The notes under the pieces were generated by a model. The model did not search any database, had not been told where the DNA came from, and was given only the letters and a program-made list of their open reading frames with translations. Below, piece by piece: positions 1-9,442 of a stretch of 37,625 nucleotides of DNA. The first letter of the stretch is position 1, and every line of letters starts with the position of its first letter. This DNA is from Actinomycetota bacterium (lineage in GTDB: Bacteria > Actinomycetota > Acidimicrobiia > Acidimicrobiales > Microtrichaceae). The stretch spans positions 1-37,625 of the forward strand of contig CAUJEC010000126.1 of assembly GCA_963169245.1 (NCBI GenBank), written 5' to 3'. Both the position numbers and the translations under genes were made by a program.

Positions 1-938
1 AACTCCACGAGCTGATCCTCGCCGGCGATGTCCTAGTCGTCAACGAGACCAGGGTCTTGCCTGCCCGGATCGCCATACATCGACTAACCGGGGCAGCGGG
101 TGAGGTTCTCCTGTTGAAGGTTCATAGCGGGGCCGATCACAGTTGGGAGGCCCTGTGTCGACCGAGTCGCAAACTCGCGGTGGGTGAGATAGTCACTGCT
201 GATGCCGGAGACCTCCAACTGCGAATGGAGACGGATCTGGGCGAGGGCCGCTGGATCGTGACGCCATTACAGGATGGTGTCGCCATTGGAGGAGACCGCC
301 TGCTCGACGCGCTGGCCGTATCCGGCGTGATGCCGCTTCCCCCGTATATAACCGAGGTCCTTGAAGATCAGGATCGTTACCAGACTCTGTTCGCGAATCG
401 TGTGGCATCTGCTGCCGCGCCAACCGCCGGACTGCATTTCACTGGCACTGTCATCGACGCGGTCACAGCGCAGGGTGCATCGATTCACACGGTTGAACTG
501 GTCGTGGGGCTCGACACATTTCGGCCCATCACCGCTAAGACCGTAGAGGATCACGAGATCCACACCGAGTGGTACCGGGTGCCCGAGCAGACATGGACCG
601 CAGTCGAAGAGGCAAAGCGTTCCGGGGGGCGAGTCGTCGCCGTTGGGACAACGTCTGTACGGGCACTCGAGTCAAGGGCGACATCGGGCAGATCTTCCGG
701 GGATACCGCGCTGTTCATCTACCCGGGATACGACTTCAAGGTCGTCGACGTGATGCTCACCAACTTCCACATGCCTAGAACCTCGCTTCTGGCGATGATC
801 GAGGCTTTCGTCGGACCACGCTGGCGTGACATCTACGGTGCTGCGGTGGAGCGCCGCTACCGATTCCTCTCCTTCGGTGATGCGATGATTCTCCAGCGGT
901 CATCCAACGGGGCCTCATCCGCAGGTGTCGCCTCGTGA
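1..938 (+). CDS. queA: S-adenosylmethionine:tRNA ribosyltransferase-isomerase QueA (5' truncated)
   Basis: QueA transfers and isomerises the ribosyl group of S-adenosylmethionine onto 7-aminomethyl-7-deazaguanine in tRNA to give epoxyqueuosine, the penultimate cytoplasmic step of queuosine synthesis. The reading frame is already open at base 3 and the first visible residues (GDVLVVNETRVLPARI) are a typical QueA N-terminal region. The true start therefore lies upstream and roughly 30-40 residues are missing. About 311 residues are visible. Conserved stretches include AAPTAGLHFT, EDHEIHTEWY, VGTTSVRALES and the C-terminal LTNFHMPRTSLLAMIEAF. The stop overlaps the GTG start of tgt (GTGA), indicating translational coupling, as expected because Tgt inserts the precursor base that QueA modifies. 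Family assignment is secure. Confidence 0.97.
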   Translation, partial: LHELILAGDVLVVNETRVLPARIAIHRLTGAAGEVLLLKVHSGADHSWEALCRPSRKLAVGEIVTADAGDLQLRMETDLGEGRWIVTPLQDGVAIGGDRLLDALAVSGVMPLPPYITEVLEDQDRYQTLFANRVASAAAPTAGLHFTGTVIDAVTAQGASIHTVELVVGLDTFRPITAKTVEDHEIHTEWYRVPEQTWTAVEEAKRSGGRVVAVGTTSVRALESRATSGRSSGDTALFIYPGYDFKVVDVMLTNFHMPRTSLLAMIEAFVGPRWRDIYGAAVERRYRFLSFGDAMILQRSSNGASSAGVAS

Positions 939-2092
939 GGCTCAACATAAAGGTCTCAGCAACCGATGGACAGGCCCGTCGTGGTCAGGTCACAACCGCC
1001 CGCGGCTCGTTTCAGACCCCGGTGTTCATGCCAGTCGCCACCCGTGGCGCGATTCGTGGACTCTCCACCCATGAACTCGCCTCGCTGTCAGCAAAGGGCG
1101 GCACCCGCGCTGAGATCCTCCTGGCCAACACCTACCACCTGATGCTGCGGCCCACCGCTGATGTCGTAGAGCAACTAGGAGGACTCCACGACTTCACCGG
1201 GTGGGGAGACCGTCACATGCTCACAGACTCCGGTGGCTTCCAGGTCTTCTCTCTGCAACCGAAGACCGATGATGAGGGTGCAACCTTTCGGTCCACTTAC
1301 GACGGGGCGAAGGTCAAGCTCACCCCAGAACTAGCAGTACGGATCCAGGAACGCCTTGGTGCTGACATCCAGATGGTTCTTGACGTATGCGCAGGCCTGC
1401 CCGCCTCGACGACTGTGCTTCGCGAGGCGCTGGAGCGCACAGTGGACTGGGCCGCCCGGGCCAAAGCTGCGCATCGTCGGATCGAGGATCAGTCACTCTT
1501 CGGAATCGTTCAGGGCGGCGACAACCTTGAACTGCGCCGTGAGTCGGCTCAACGAACAGTCGAGATCGACTTCGATGGATACGCGGTCGGGGGACTTTCA
1601 GTCGGCGAGACCCGGGAGCAGATGATGGAGTCGCTCGAAGCAGCCATTGAGCATCTGCCGTCGGACCAGCCCCGCTACCTGATGGGTGTGGGGGACCCAC
1701 TTTCGATCATCGAGGCTGTCGCCAGGGGAGTCGACATGTTCGACTGTGTGCTGCCAACACGGCTCGCCCGACACGGGACACTGCTCACCAGTGAGGGGCG
1801 ACTCAACATCAAGCGTGCCGAATACGCTCGAGTCACTGACCCTGTGGACCCCGACTGCAACTGCGCCACGTGTGTCAACTATCCGCGCGGACTGCTCCGG
1901 CACTTGACCACTCAGGGCGAACTGACCGCTCAGATCCTGTGCACCATTCACAATCTGACCTGGATCCTGAGCTTCGTGGAGGACATCAGATCTGCCATCG
2001 AATCCGGGACCCTGGAGACGCTTCGTGCTGCTACCGTGCAGACCTGGCAGCAGATGTCACCTGAGCGTAAAGGTGAGGGTTTCCCGCAATGA
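935..2092 (+). CDS. tgt: Queuine/preQ1 tRNA-guanine transglycosylase
   Basis: Tgt exchanges guanine-34 in the anticodon of GUN tRNAs for preQ1, the precursor of queuosine. The 385-residue length is normal for the bacterial enzyme. Motif DSGGFQVFSL begins with Asp98, the expected general acid/base. FDCVLPTR carries Asp270, matching the nucleophile of well-studied Tgt enzymes. A structural zinc site is visible as Cys308, Cys310, Cys313 and His339 (CNCATC...IHN). The GTG start overlaps the queA stop and is the only start that gives the family N-terminus. Tgt acts directly before QueA. The order queA-tgt-yajC-secD-secF is the same as in many proteobacteria. Confidence 0.98.
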   Translation: MRLNIKVSATDGQARRGQVTTARGSFQTPVFMPVATRGAIRGLSTHELASLSAKGGTRAEILLANTYHLMLRPTADVVEQLGGLHDFTGWGDRHMLTDSGGFQVFSLQPKTDDEGATFRSTYDGAKVKLTPELAVRIQERLGADIQMVLDVCAGLPASTTVLREALERTVDWAARAKAAHRRIEDQSLFGIVQGGDNLELRRESAQRTVEIDFDGYAVGGLSVGETREQMMESLEAAIEHLPSDQPRYLMGVGDPLSIIEAVARGVDMFDCVLPTRLARHGTLLTSEGRLNIKRAEYARVTDPVDPDCNCATCVNYPRGLLRHLTTQGELTAQILCTIHNLTWILSFVEDIRSAIESGTLETLRAATVQTWQQMSPERKGEGFPQ

Positions 2093-2120
2093 GCGGAGCG
2101 CGCAATAGAGTTGTCGCCCT

Positions 2121-2579
2121 GTGACCATCTCCACAATCTCCTTCATTCTCGCTGAGACCAAAAACCAGTCCGGTGGCGGTCTACTCAGCATCCTGATCCT
2201 CGTCCTGCCGATGGCGGCGCTCGTGTACCTGATGACGGTTCCCCAGCGGAAGCAGCGCCAGAAGCAGGCCGACATGGTCCGCAAGGTCGAGGTTGGCGAC
2301 GAGGTGCTGACCAACAGCGGGATCATCGGAACCATCACCTACGTCGAGGACGAACTATTTCACCTCGAGGTCGACGATGACGTCGTCATCCGGATTGCGA
2401 AGAACGCGATCTCAAAGAATCTGAACGTTCCGGCCGCGGAAGCAACGCCAGCGAAGTCCCGCAAGGGAGGACTTCTAGAAGGTGCGCTCGGCGGCGGCGC
2501 AAAGGGTGGGGACAAGGCCGACAAGTCCGAATCATCGAACGCTGAGACCAGCGGATCCAAGAAGGGCAAAGATGCATAG
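2121..2579 (+). CDS. yajC: Preprotein translocase accessory subunit YajC
   Basis: YajC is the small single-span membrane subunit that associates with SecD and SecF in the Sec translocon. The protein (152 residues from the GTG start) has a short N-terminus and one membrane helix (about residues 15-36, LLSILILVLPMAALVYLM). The conserved cytoplasmic patch follows (QRKQRQKQADMVRKVEVGDE, then LTNSGIIGTI). The last 45 residues are a Gly/Ala/Lys/Ser-rich charged tail (about residues 105-152) that is probably disordered and longer than in enteric YajC. Its end overlaps the start of secD by 8 bases, so the two are almost certainly cotranscribed and coupled. Confidence 0.93.
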   Translation: MTISTISFILAETKNQSGGGLLSILILVLPMAALVYLMTVPQRKQRQKQADMVRKVEVGDEVLTNSGIIGTITYVEDELFHLEVDDDVVIRIAKNAISKNLNVPAAEATPAKSRKGGLLEGALGGGAKGGDKADKSESSNAETSGSKKGKDA

Positions 2580-4350
2580 GCGTCCGGTATTGACGATGAC
2601 GGTGTCGCTCGCTGTCGTCGTCGTGATGGTCCTGGCGACCTTCATCTTCGACAAACAGCCGAAACTCGGCCTCGACTTGCAGGGCGGCGTTTCGGTCAAC
2701 CTGCAGCCCGTCAAGGATGGCAAGGTCGACAATAAGGTCAGCTCGGCCAGCCTCGATCAGTCCGTCGAGATCATCCGGCGACGCGTTGATGCACTCGGTG
2801 TGGCCGAACCAGAGGTCTCCCGCCAGGGAAACACGATCCTCGTCCAACTCCCCGGAGCCAAGGATCAAAAGGAAGTTCTGGCTGTCGTCGGCTCAACCGC
2901 TCGTCTCGAGTTCCGTCCGGTTCTCTCCGCAGTCGGCCAGATCCCCAAGGGTGCCGACCGAAAGAAGGCAGAGGCCCAGATCAAGAAGCTCCGCGCCGAG
3001 CTGAAGATTCCCGAGGGCGTGACTGCAGCCCAGATCCTCGCTGATGAGCAAGCCAAGACGCCCGCCACGCCCACCAACCCCGATGGAACTCCGGGCACCA
3101 CAACTCCGGATTCGCCCAAGGGTCCCTTCAACCAATGGGGCGTGGACATCTCATCCAAGTCCTTCGCGGACCTCTACACGACCGAGAACCAACTCAACAC
3201 ACAGGTGACCCCGATCGAGGACGCCAAGGATGACCAGGAGGCCACCTTCGCCGATGAGGACGGCGCTGTGTATCGACTTGGGCCAGTCGCAGTCGACGGA
3301 CGTGCTGTCAAGACCGCGTCGGCCGGACTGTCACAGACGGGTGAGTGGCAGGTCAATCCGGTGTTCCGCAAGGGCAAGGACAACATCGACAAGTTCAACG
3401 AGATCGCAGGAAAGTGCTACTCCAATGCTCCCGAGTGTCCGGACCTGGGTGGCGGCAAGGGTCAGTTGGCGATCGTGCTCGATGGCGAGATCCTCTCGGC
3501 TCCGACTATCAACACACCCTCGTTCTCTCCGGATCAGATATCCATCTCCGGTTCGTTCAACCAGGAGAGCGCCGAGCGTCTCGCTGTGTCGCTGAGATAC
3601 GGTTCGCTACCCATTCAGCTCAAGCCCCAGCAGGCCGAGACCGTCTCTCCGACTCTCGGTAAGGGTGCACTCGAGGCTGGCATCATCTGTGGACTCATCG
3701 GTCTGGTCCTGGTGCTCACCTATCTGATGGTCTACTACCGACTGCTCGGCCTTGTCACCGCAATCGGCACTCTCATGTTGGGTGGAATGCTATGGACGGT
3801 GATGTCCACGCTGAATGCGACGGTGACGCTCGCGGGGGTGGTCGGCATCGTCGTTTCGATTGGAACATCGCTCGACTCGAACATCATCTACTTCGAGGTG
3901 CTCAAGGAGGATGTAATAAACGGGATGCCTTTCCGTACCGCCGCGGACAAGTCGTTCAACAATGCATGGTCGACGATTCTGGCGTCGGACTTCGCATCGC
4001 TCATCGGTGCCGGGGTGCTCTACTGGCTCGCGATCGGTCCTGTGCGTGGGTTCGCCTTCTATCTGGGTGCAGTGACCATCCTCGACCTCCTGATTGTGTA
4101 CTTCGTACTTCGTCCGGCGGTCTACTGGATCGCCCATTCCGAGTGGGGACACAACCCGCGACTGTTCGGTATCCCGGTCTCCTACGGCGACGACCGCGAT
4201 CCCGACTCTGGCGTGGGTCGACGATCGAAGGCCTCTCGATCCGCTGAGCGCTTGTCCACGGAGCGGTCATCGGTTGACAGTCCGCCAGCCGGTGAGGGTG
4301 ACTCAGTGGATGTGGCTTCGGCTTCGGGTGCAAAGGGAGGTGACGCATGA
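2572..4350 (+). CDS. secD: Protein translocase subunit SecD
   Basis: SecD is an RND-type membrane subunit that uses the proton-motive force to help pull proteins out of the SecYEG channel. I chose ATG 2572 (592 residues) rather than upstream in-frame starts because the N-terminal helix follows at once (LTMTVSLAVVVVMVLATFIF) and the longer version would run through yajC. Next comes LGLDLQGGVSVNLQP, the SecD signature, then a large extracytoplasmic region with a Pro/Thr-rich insert near residues 160-180. Five C-terminal helices include the TSLDSNIIYFEVLKEDVINGMP motif region (shown here in part: SLDSNIIYFEVLKED). A charged Ser-rich cytoplasmic tail follows GIPVSYGDDRD. The stop overlaps the secF start (ATGA). 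Confidence 0.97.
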   Translation: MHRRPVLTMTVSLAVVVVMVLATFIFDKQPKLGLDLQGGVSVNLQPVKDGKVDNKVSSASLDQSVEIIRRRVDALGVAEPEVSRQGNTILVQLPGAKDQKEVLAVVGSTARLEFRPVLSAVGQIPKGADRKKAEAQIKKLRAELKIPEGVTAAQILADEQAKTPATPTNPDGTPGTTTPDSPKGPFNQWGVDISSKSFADLYTTENQLNTQVTPIEDAKDDQEATFADEDGAVYRLGPVAVDGRAVKTASAGLSQTGEWQVNPVFRKGKDNIDKFNEIAGKCYSNAPECPDLGGGKGQLAIVLDGEILSAPTINTPSFSPDQISISGSFNQESAERLAVSLRYGSLPIQLKPQQAETVSPTLGKGALEAGIICGLIGLVLVLTYLMVYYRLLGLVTAIGTLMLGGMLWTVMSTLNATVTLAGVVGIVVSIGTSLDSNIIYFEVLKEDVINGMPFRTAADKSFNNAWSTILASDFASLIGAGVLYWLAIGPVRGFAFYLGAVTILDLLIVYFVLRPAVYWIAHSEWGHNPRLFGIPVSYGDDRDPDSGVGRRSKASRSAERLSTERSSVDSPPAGEGDSVDVASASGAKGGDA

Positions 4351-5471
4351 GTATGTTCTCTGACGCATACGCCGGGCGGAATGACTTCAACTTCGTCCGC
4401 ACATGGAAGAGTGTCGGGATCGTCTCCACGGTTCTCGTGTTGATCTCGATTGTCCTGTTGATGCTCAATGGCCTCAATCTGTCCATCGATTTCGAAGGTG
4501 GCTCAATCTGGGAGGTTCCCTCCAAGACGCTCTCGATTGCCGAGGCCCAGAAGGTGATGGCCGGGGTTGGCAAGGACGTCGGCGAGAAGTATCAGGAGGC
4601 GACCACCAGCGAAGGTGTGCGAGTCCTTCGTGTATCGGGTCGGGTCTCTTCGATCGAACAGAGCAACGAGGTCGCCGCCAAACTCGCAGATGCCGCGGGG
4701 ATTGACCGAACCGATGTTGCTATCACGACGGTCGGCCCATCGTGGGGCAAGGACATCACCCGAACTGCTCGGAACTCGCTGATCATCTTCTTCATCGTCG
4801 TGGCCCTCTATATCGGCCTGCGGCTGGAACCGAAGATGGCTGTCTCCGCTCTCATCGGCGTGATCCACGACATCCTCATCACGGTCGGGTTCTATGCGCT
4901 GTTCCAGTTCGAGGTGTCACCAGCGACCATGGTTGCGTTCCTCACGATCCTGGGATTCTCGCTCTATGACACGATCGTCGTGGACGACCGGCTCAAGGAG
5001 AACGCCACCAAGTTCGGCCGGACAGGCAAGTACACCTATACGACACTCGTGCGTCGTTCGCTGAACGAGGTGATCATGCGGTCGGTGAATACGACCTTGG
5101 TGACCATCGTCCCTGTCTTGGTCATGCTAATTCTCGGCAGTGGGGTCTTCGGCGAGAAGATTCTTGGTGACTTCTCCCTGGCACTGCTGGTCGGGCTGAC
5201 CCTCGGTGCGTACTCGTCGCTCTATGTCTCGACGCCGCTCACAGCAGTCCTCAAGGAACGTGAGGAGCGTTGGATCGAGATCCGTCGCCGGATCGAGGCC
5301 AAGGGTGGCGATCCCGACGACACCCGGTGGGTCACCGAGGCCGATGAGACTGTGGAACGCAAGGTTGCTGTCGCCTCCGGAGTTGCTCGCCAGCCGGATG
5401 CCTCGGCAGCACCGCCACTGACCACCAACATCGGCGGTCATCCACCGCGTCCGCGAAAGAAGCGCCGCTGA
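4347..5471 (+). CDS. secF: Protein translocase subunit SecF
   Basis: SecF is the partner of SecD in the proton-driven translocon auxiliary complex. It has 374 residues. The N-terminal helix (VGIVSTVLVLISIVLLMLNG) is followed by LSIDFEGGSIWEV, the SecF counterpart of the SecD GLDLxGG motif, and a periplasmic domain. Five further helices follow, with the conserved ILGFSLYDTIVVDDRLKEN and RSVNTTLVTIVPVLVMLIL regions. The C-terminal 60 residues are basic and cytoplasmic, ending in PRPRKKRR. Start ATG 4347 overlaps the secD stop, so the pair is translationally coupled. A short inverted repeat (5495-5512) follows the gene. Confidence 0.97.
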   Translation: MSMFSDAYAGRNDFNFVRTWKSVGIVSTVLVLISIVLLMLNGLNLSIDFEGGSIWEVPSKTLSIAEAQKVMAGVGKDVGEKYQEATTSEGVRVLRVSGRVSSIEQSNEVAAKLADAAGIDRTDVAITTVGPSWGKDITRTARNSLIIFFIVVALYIGLRLEPKMAVSALIGVIHDILITVGFYALFQFEVSPATMVAFLTILGFSLYDTIVVDDRLKENATKFGRTGKYTYTTLVRRSLNEVIMRSVNTTLVTIVPVLVMLILGSGVFGEKILGDFSLALLVGLTLGAYSSLYVSTPLTAVLKEREERWIEIRRRIEAKGGDPDDTRWVTEADETVERKVAVASGVARQPDASAAPPLTTNIGGHPPRPRKKRR

Positions 5472-5494
5472 TCGACTCGGCACGTCCAGCCGAT

Positions 5495-5512
5495 GCCATT
5501 TTGGTCAATGGC
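5495..5512 (+). terminator. Possible weak stem-loop after secF
   Basis: GCCATT and AATGGC form a 6-bp stem around a 6-base loop, 24 bases after the secF stop and 70 bases before rel. There is no clear T-run, so this is only a candidate terminator or pause site closing the yajC-secD-secF transcript. Confidence 0.35.
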
Positions 5513-5583
5513 GCCACAGACGCGCCTGATTGATGGTCAATTAGTCGATAGGTTAGGAGTATGGCTCTGACGGCTGGTGACTC

Positions 5584-7866
5584 ATGGCTACGGTGACTCG
5601 GGTCCTGCCATGGCGTCGCCATACCCAGCCGCCTGCGATGGAGTTGGAGGAGATCCTCAAGGATTTCCGCCACAACCATCCAAAGGAGTCCACCTCGGTG
5701 ATCTCCGAGGCGTACCGGATGGCCGCTGGTGCTCACAAGGGTCAGCTTCGACGCTCGGGCGAGCCCTACATCACCCACCCCCTGGCAGTGGCCGGAATCG
5801 TCGCGTCATATGGGATGGACGATGTCAGCATCTGCGCTGCTCTGCTTCACGACGCGGTCGAGGACACGGTCATCACTGTTCCCGAGTTGCAGGAGAAGTT
5901 CGGTTCCGAGATCGCTGAGATCGTCGATGGAGTGACCAAACTGGAGCGGTTGCATTTTGATTCCAAGGAGGCTCAGCAGGCAGCGACGATGCGCAAGATG
6001 CTCGTCGCGATGGCCAAGGATCTGCGAGTCCTGGTCATAAAGCTCGCGGATCGTCTCCACAACATGCGAACCCTGGCTGCGATGCCCGAGTGGAAACAAC
6101 AGCGGACCGCTCAGGAGACCCTCGACATCTACGCCCCGCTCGCTCACAGGCTCGGGATGCAGGAGGTCAAACAACAACTCGAGGACCTGTGTTTCGCGTC
6201 CCTCCACCCCAAGCGTTACGCCGAGGTGGACCATATGGTTGCCGAACGTGCACCTGAGCGGGCGATCTACATACAGGCCGTGATCGACGAGGTTCGAGCG
6301 AAGCTGGCGTCTGTCAACGTGTCCGCCGAAGTCACGGGCAGGCCGAAGCATCTCTGGTCCATATACGAGAAGATGGTTGTCAAAGGACGGGCTTTCGAGG
6401 ACATCTACGACCTTGTGGGAATAAGACTTCTAGTAGCGTCCAGCAAGGACTGTTACGCGGCGCTAGGGACAATTCACGCGATCTGGACACCTGTGCCGGG
6501 CAGGTTCAAGGATTACATCGCAATGCCCAAGTTCAACCTGTATCAATCGTTGCATACGACGGTGATCGGTCCCGGTGGAAAGCCGATAGAAGTCCAGATC
6601 AGAACCCCCGAGATGCATTTCCGGGCGGAGTTCGGAGTGGCGGCCCACTTTGCCTACAAGGAGTCGGTGGGCAACGAGGCCAAGAACGGAAACGGCCGCG
6701 GTGCCAACAAGGGCAGTGTCCCAAGGGGCGGCTCCAGGGACAAGGCCGAGGAGATGCCCTGGTTGAGTCGGATCGTTGACTGGCAACAGGAGATGACCGA
6801 TCCCGGCGAGTTCATGGAGAACCTCAAGATCGATCTCGATCAGGAAGAGGTCTTTGTCTTCACGCCCAACGGTGATGTCATCACTCTCCCTGTTGGAGCG
6901 ACTCCAGTGGATTTCGCCTACATGATCCACACCGACGTCGGCCATCGCTGTATCGGTGCCCGCGTCGCCGGCAAGCTCGTTCCGCTCGACACCAAGCTCG
7001 AGTCGGGCGAGACGGTCGAGATCTTCACCTCCAAGAGTGAGACTTCCGGGCCGAGTCAGGACTGGCTGGGGTTTGTTGCGACGAGGTCTGCTGCTTCGAA
7101 GATCAGGCACTGGTTCACGCGTGAACGACGTGAGGATGCCACCGAGTCAGGTCGTGAGGCGCTCATCAAGGCGATGCGACGAGAGGGGCTGCCGGTCCAG
7201 AAGATCCAGTCCGGCCCAGTCCTCGCCGAGGTCGCCGAGGAACTCAAGTATTCGAATCTCGACGCCATGTATGTCGCTATCGGCGAACATCATCTGACCC
7301 CAGAGGCGGTGGCTGGGCGAGTTGCAGCCAGGATGCGGGGAGTCGACCCGGACCGGGAGGAGGTCGTGGCACGAGCCCCGACAACTCGGGCCCGTCGACC
7401 TGGTCAGCCGGTGGGGGTATATGTAGAGGGCTACGAGGATCTTCTCGTGCGCATGGCACGGTGCTGCACGCCTGTTCCCGGTGATCAGATCGTGGGATTC
7501 GTCACACGTGGTCGGGGAGTGTCGGTCCACCGAGCAGATTGTGCCAACGCTCTGTCTCTGGTGAGTGGCCAAGGCGAGCGGATGATCGATGTCAACTGGG
7601 ACTCTGAGTCATCGGGGCAGTTCGTCGCCTCAGTGGAGGTGAAAGCACTCGATCGACCGCGGCTTCTCCAGGATGTCACAGCTGTTCTCTCCGAGAGCCA
7701 TGTGAACATCGTGGATGCCCGCACACACGTGGGGCGCGATCGGATCACGAACATGAGATTCGAGTTCGAGTTGAGCGACCCGGTGCATCTCGACCTCCTG
7801 CTCGGACGGTTGAGAGCCGTAGACAGCGTCTATGACGCATTCCGAGTCGTTCCCGGCGCCAAGTAG
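5584..7866 (+). CDS. rel: Bifunctional (p)ppGpp synthetase/hydrolase (Rel/SpoT family)
   Basis: This long RSH enzyme makes and degrades the alarmone (p)ppGpp in the stringent response. It has 760 residues. The N-terminal HD hydrolase domain has His89-Asp90 in LLHDAVEDT, plus KLADRLHNMRTL, so the hydrolase looks intact. The synthetase domain has KDYIAMPKFNLYQSLHTTV and EVQIRT (residues 336-341). A TGS domain follows (VFVFTPNGDVITLPVGATPVDFAY shown in part: VFTPNGDVITLPVGATPVDF). Then come a Cys-containing conserved region (MARCCTPVPGDQIVGFVTRG) and a C-terminal ACT domain (about residues 685-758). Start 5584 gives the actinobacterial-looking RVLPWRR N-terminus; ATG 5638 is an alternative. It stands apart from secF by 112 bases and probably has its own promoter. 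Confidence 0.97.
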   Translation: MATVTRVLPWRRHTQPPAMELEEILKDFRHNHPKESTSVISEAYRMAAGAHKGQLRRSGEPYITHPLAVAGIVASYGMDDVSICAALLHDAVEDTVITVPELQEKFGSEIAEIVDGVTKLERLHFDSKEAQQAATMRKMLVAMAKDLRVLVIKLADRLHNMRTLAAMPEWKQQRTAQETLDIYAPLAHRLGMQEVKQQLEDLCFASLHPKRYAEVDHMVAERAPERAIYIQAVIDEVRAKLASVNVSAEVTGRPKHLWSIYEKMVVKGRAFEDIYDLVGIRLLVASSKDCYAALGTIHAIWTPVPGRFKDYIAMPKFNLYQSLHTTVIGPGGKPIEVQIRTPEMHFRAEFGVAAHFAYKESVGNEAKNGNGRGANKGSVPRGGSRDKAEEMPWLSRIVDWQQEMTDPGEFMENLKIDLDQEEVFVFTPNGDVITLPVGATPVDFAYMIHTDVGHRCIGARVAGKLVPLDTKLESGETVEIFTSKSETSGPSQDWLGFVATRSAASKIRHWFTRERREDATESGREALIKAMRREGLPVQKIQSGPVLAEVAEELKYSNLDAMYVAIGEHHLTPEAVAGRVAARMRGVDPDREEVVARAPTTRARRPGQPVGVYVEGYEDLLVRMARCCTPVPGDQIVGFVTRGRGVSVHRADCANALSLVSGQGERMIDVNWDSESSGQFVASVEVKALDRPRLLQDVTAVLSESHVNIVDARTHVGRDRITNMRFEFELSDPVHLDLLLGRLRAVDSVYDAFRVVPGAK

Positions 7867-7867
7867 G

Positions 7868-7882
7868 TGGCCACGGTGGCCA
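7868..7882 (+). terminator. Short tight stem-loop after rel
   Basis: TGGCCA, a 3-base CGG loop and TGGCCA directly follow the rel stop codon. TGGCCA is self-complementary, giving a 6-bp GC-rich hairpin. No T-run follows, so intrinsic termination is only a guess. Confidence 0.3.
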
Positions 7883-7986
7883 AAGCGCTAACCAATGACG
7901 GCCGGATCGTGGGCGCTCATCGGGCAGCCTCTCAGGCCAGGGTCGACTCGATTATCAGAGTTAGATTTCGGTAACCCGGAGACACA

Positions 7987-9399
7987 ATGAGTGGTCGAAG
8001 AAAGGACATGGATCCGAGCGAACTGCCAAGCGAAGCCTCAGATGGGCCCCGGATATTCTCGATCATCCGAGGCGGGGCGGGTCCGGGAGCCGAGCCGATC
8101 GATGATGAGCGGGGAAACGGGGACCCACAGGGTGTGGCCGACGACTCTGCGGGTGACACCGCAGCCGCTGGACGCGTGGACGACGGAACGGGGGCCGCTG
8201 CTTTTGGTGAGGCTCATAAGGGCAGCAGTCCGATCAACGACGGTGACGGGCAACCAGCCGACGATATTGGCGAGCAAGGCGTAGATGATTCTGACGGGCG
8301 GCCTGTCGAGGAGGGTCTCACCATCCCCTCCGACTCCATCGACCCCGACGAACTCGATGCGGTGGAGGCGATAGTCGCACAGGCCACGGCGCTACTTGAT
8401 GATGCTGATCCGCTTGTCTACTACCGAGCCGTGAAATCGTTGGTGCGCGAGGGTCACTCCCAGGTTCTCGGCCCGCTCGACTATTCGCCGGACTTCCCCT
8501 TCCATTCGCCATCGACGGTGTTCGTCGACCCTGCGGCATCGAATACCGAGACTGCGCAACTCTACGCACATGCTGCCTATCCAGATTTCGACCAGGTGCT
8601 GTTGGCCCAGTTCACCGACCCGGTCAGGGCCGATCTGCTGGTTGCGCTCTACGACCTGTTGTTCGTTGAAGGGCGCAATGTTGCCCTGATCACCAATCAC
8701 GGACAGATAATCGACATCGCTCTCGTGGTAGCGGCTCTCTTCATAGCGATGTCTGCCGAGGGCCAGACCTTCGGAGTTCTAGGCGATTCGGTCACCCCAC
8801 AGGAGATGGCGGATCGCTGCAACACCCTGGTCTCACGCATGGTTGCCACGCGTCAGGCGTTTGGGATTCCCGCAGTCCAGGTACTCCAGAGCGTCACCAG
8901 GGTCTATCTGTCGGTCCCACAGACAGCATCACGCCGTCGAGCGAAGATGGACCCGAGTCTGGTCAAGGCGAACAATGCACTCATGCGCTTTGAACTCGAG
9001 AAGCGGTTGACCGAGGGAGGCCAGATCCTCGCGATGGCAGCGAGTGGCACCCAGGACCTGACGATTCCACAGTTGATGAACCGTGCACGAGCGGCTTGGC
9101 GAACCCGCCGTGGAGATGACCCCGGCGAGCAGCCGACGCTTCACCTTCAACCACTGTTCAACGGGACGATCTCACTAATGCGCTCCTGTGAGTACGTGTT
9201 GCCCGTAGCGGTATCTCTCGACTCCCGGACCCCGGCCATGCGGGTCGGATCGCTGACCCGGCTGCGCGAGGACGAGGATTGTCACCGGGTCATGGACTGG
9301 ATCGCGCTCACACATCAGGAGGCGACGGGCATACCCACCATCTACCATCGCCCCGGTGATGATCTGCTCACCCAGGTCAAAGCTCTGATCGGCAGGTGA
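7987..9399 (+). CDS. Unrecognised protein with acidic N-terminus and an acyltransferase-like HX4D motif
   Basis: I do not recognise this 470-residue protein with confidence. The first 120 residues are Asp/Gly/Glu-rich and look disordered. From about residue 120 it becomes a folded, helix-rich domain. NHGQIID has His238 followed by four residues and Asp243, the spacing of the catalytic HX4D motif of glycerolipid acyltransferases (PlsB/PlsC type). It is followed by a hydrophobic helix (IALVVAALFIAM). Further on, LTEGGQILAMAASGTQD could correspond to the substrate-binding EG block, but the match is loose. There is no signal peptide or obvious transmembrane set. It lies between rel and hisS, followed by a small hairpin. 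The acyltransferase idea is inference only; it could equally be a novel family. Confidence 0.6.
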   Translation: MSGRRKDMDPSELPSEASDGPRIFSIIRGGAGPGAEPIDDERGNGDPQGVADDSAGDTAAAGRVDDGTGAAAFGEAHKGSSPINDGDGQPADDIGEQGVDDSDGRPVEEGLTIPSDSIDPDELDAVEAIVAQATALLDDADPLVYYRAVKSLVREGHSQVLGPLDYSPDFPFHSPSTVFVDPAASNTETAQLYAHAAYPDFDQVLLAQFTDPVRADLLVALYDLLFVEGRNVALITNHGQIIDIALVVAALFIAMSAEGQTFGVLGDSVTPQEMADRCNTLVSRMVATRQAFGIPAVQVLQSVTRVYLSVPQTASRRRAKMDPSLVKANNALMRFELEKRLTEGGQILAMAASGTQDLTIPQLMNRARAAWRTRRGDDPGEQPTLHLQPLFNGTISLMRSCEYVLPVAVSLDSRTPAMRVGSLTRLREDEDCHRVMDWIALTHQEATGIPTIYHRPGDDLLTQVKALIGR

Positions 9400-9414
9400 G
9401 CCGTTTCGGACGGC
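9400..9414 (+). terminator. Small hairpin overlapping the end of the HX4D gene
   Basis: GCCGT, loop TTCGG, ACGGC sits immediately after the stop codon (9397-9399). It is GC-rich and compact but lacks a T-run; hisS starts 28 bases downstream. Confidence 0.3.
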
Positions 9415-9442
9415 AGCTGTCGCTCCGATAACTTGGTAGGTC

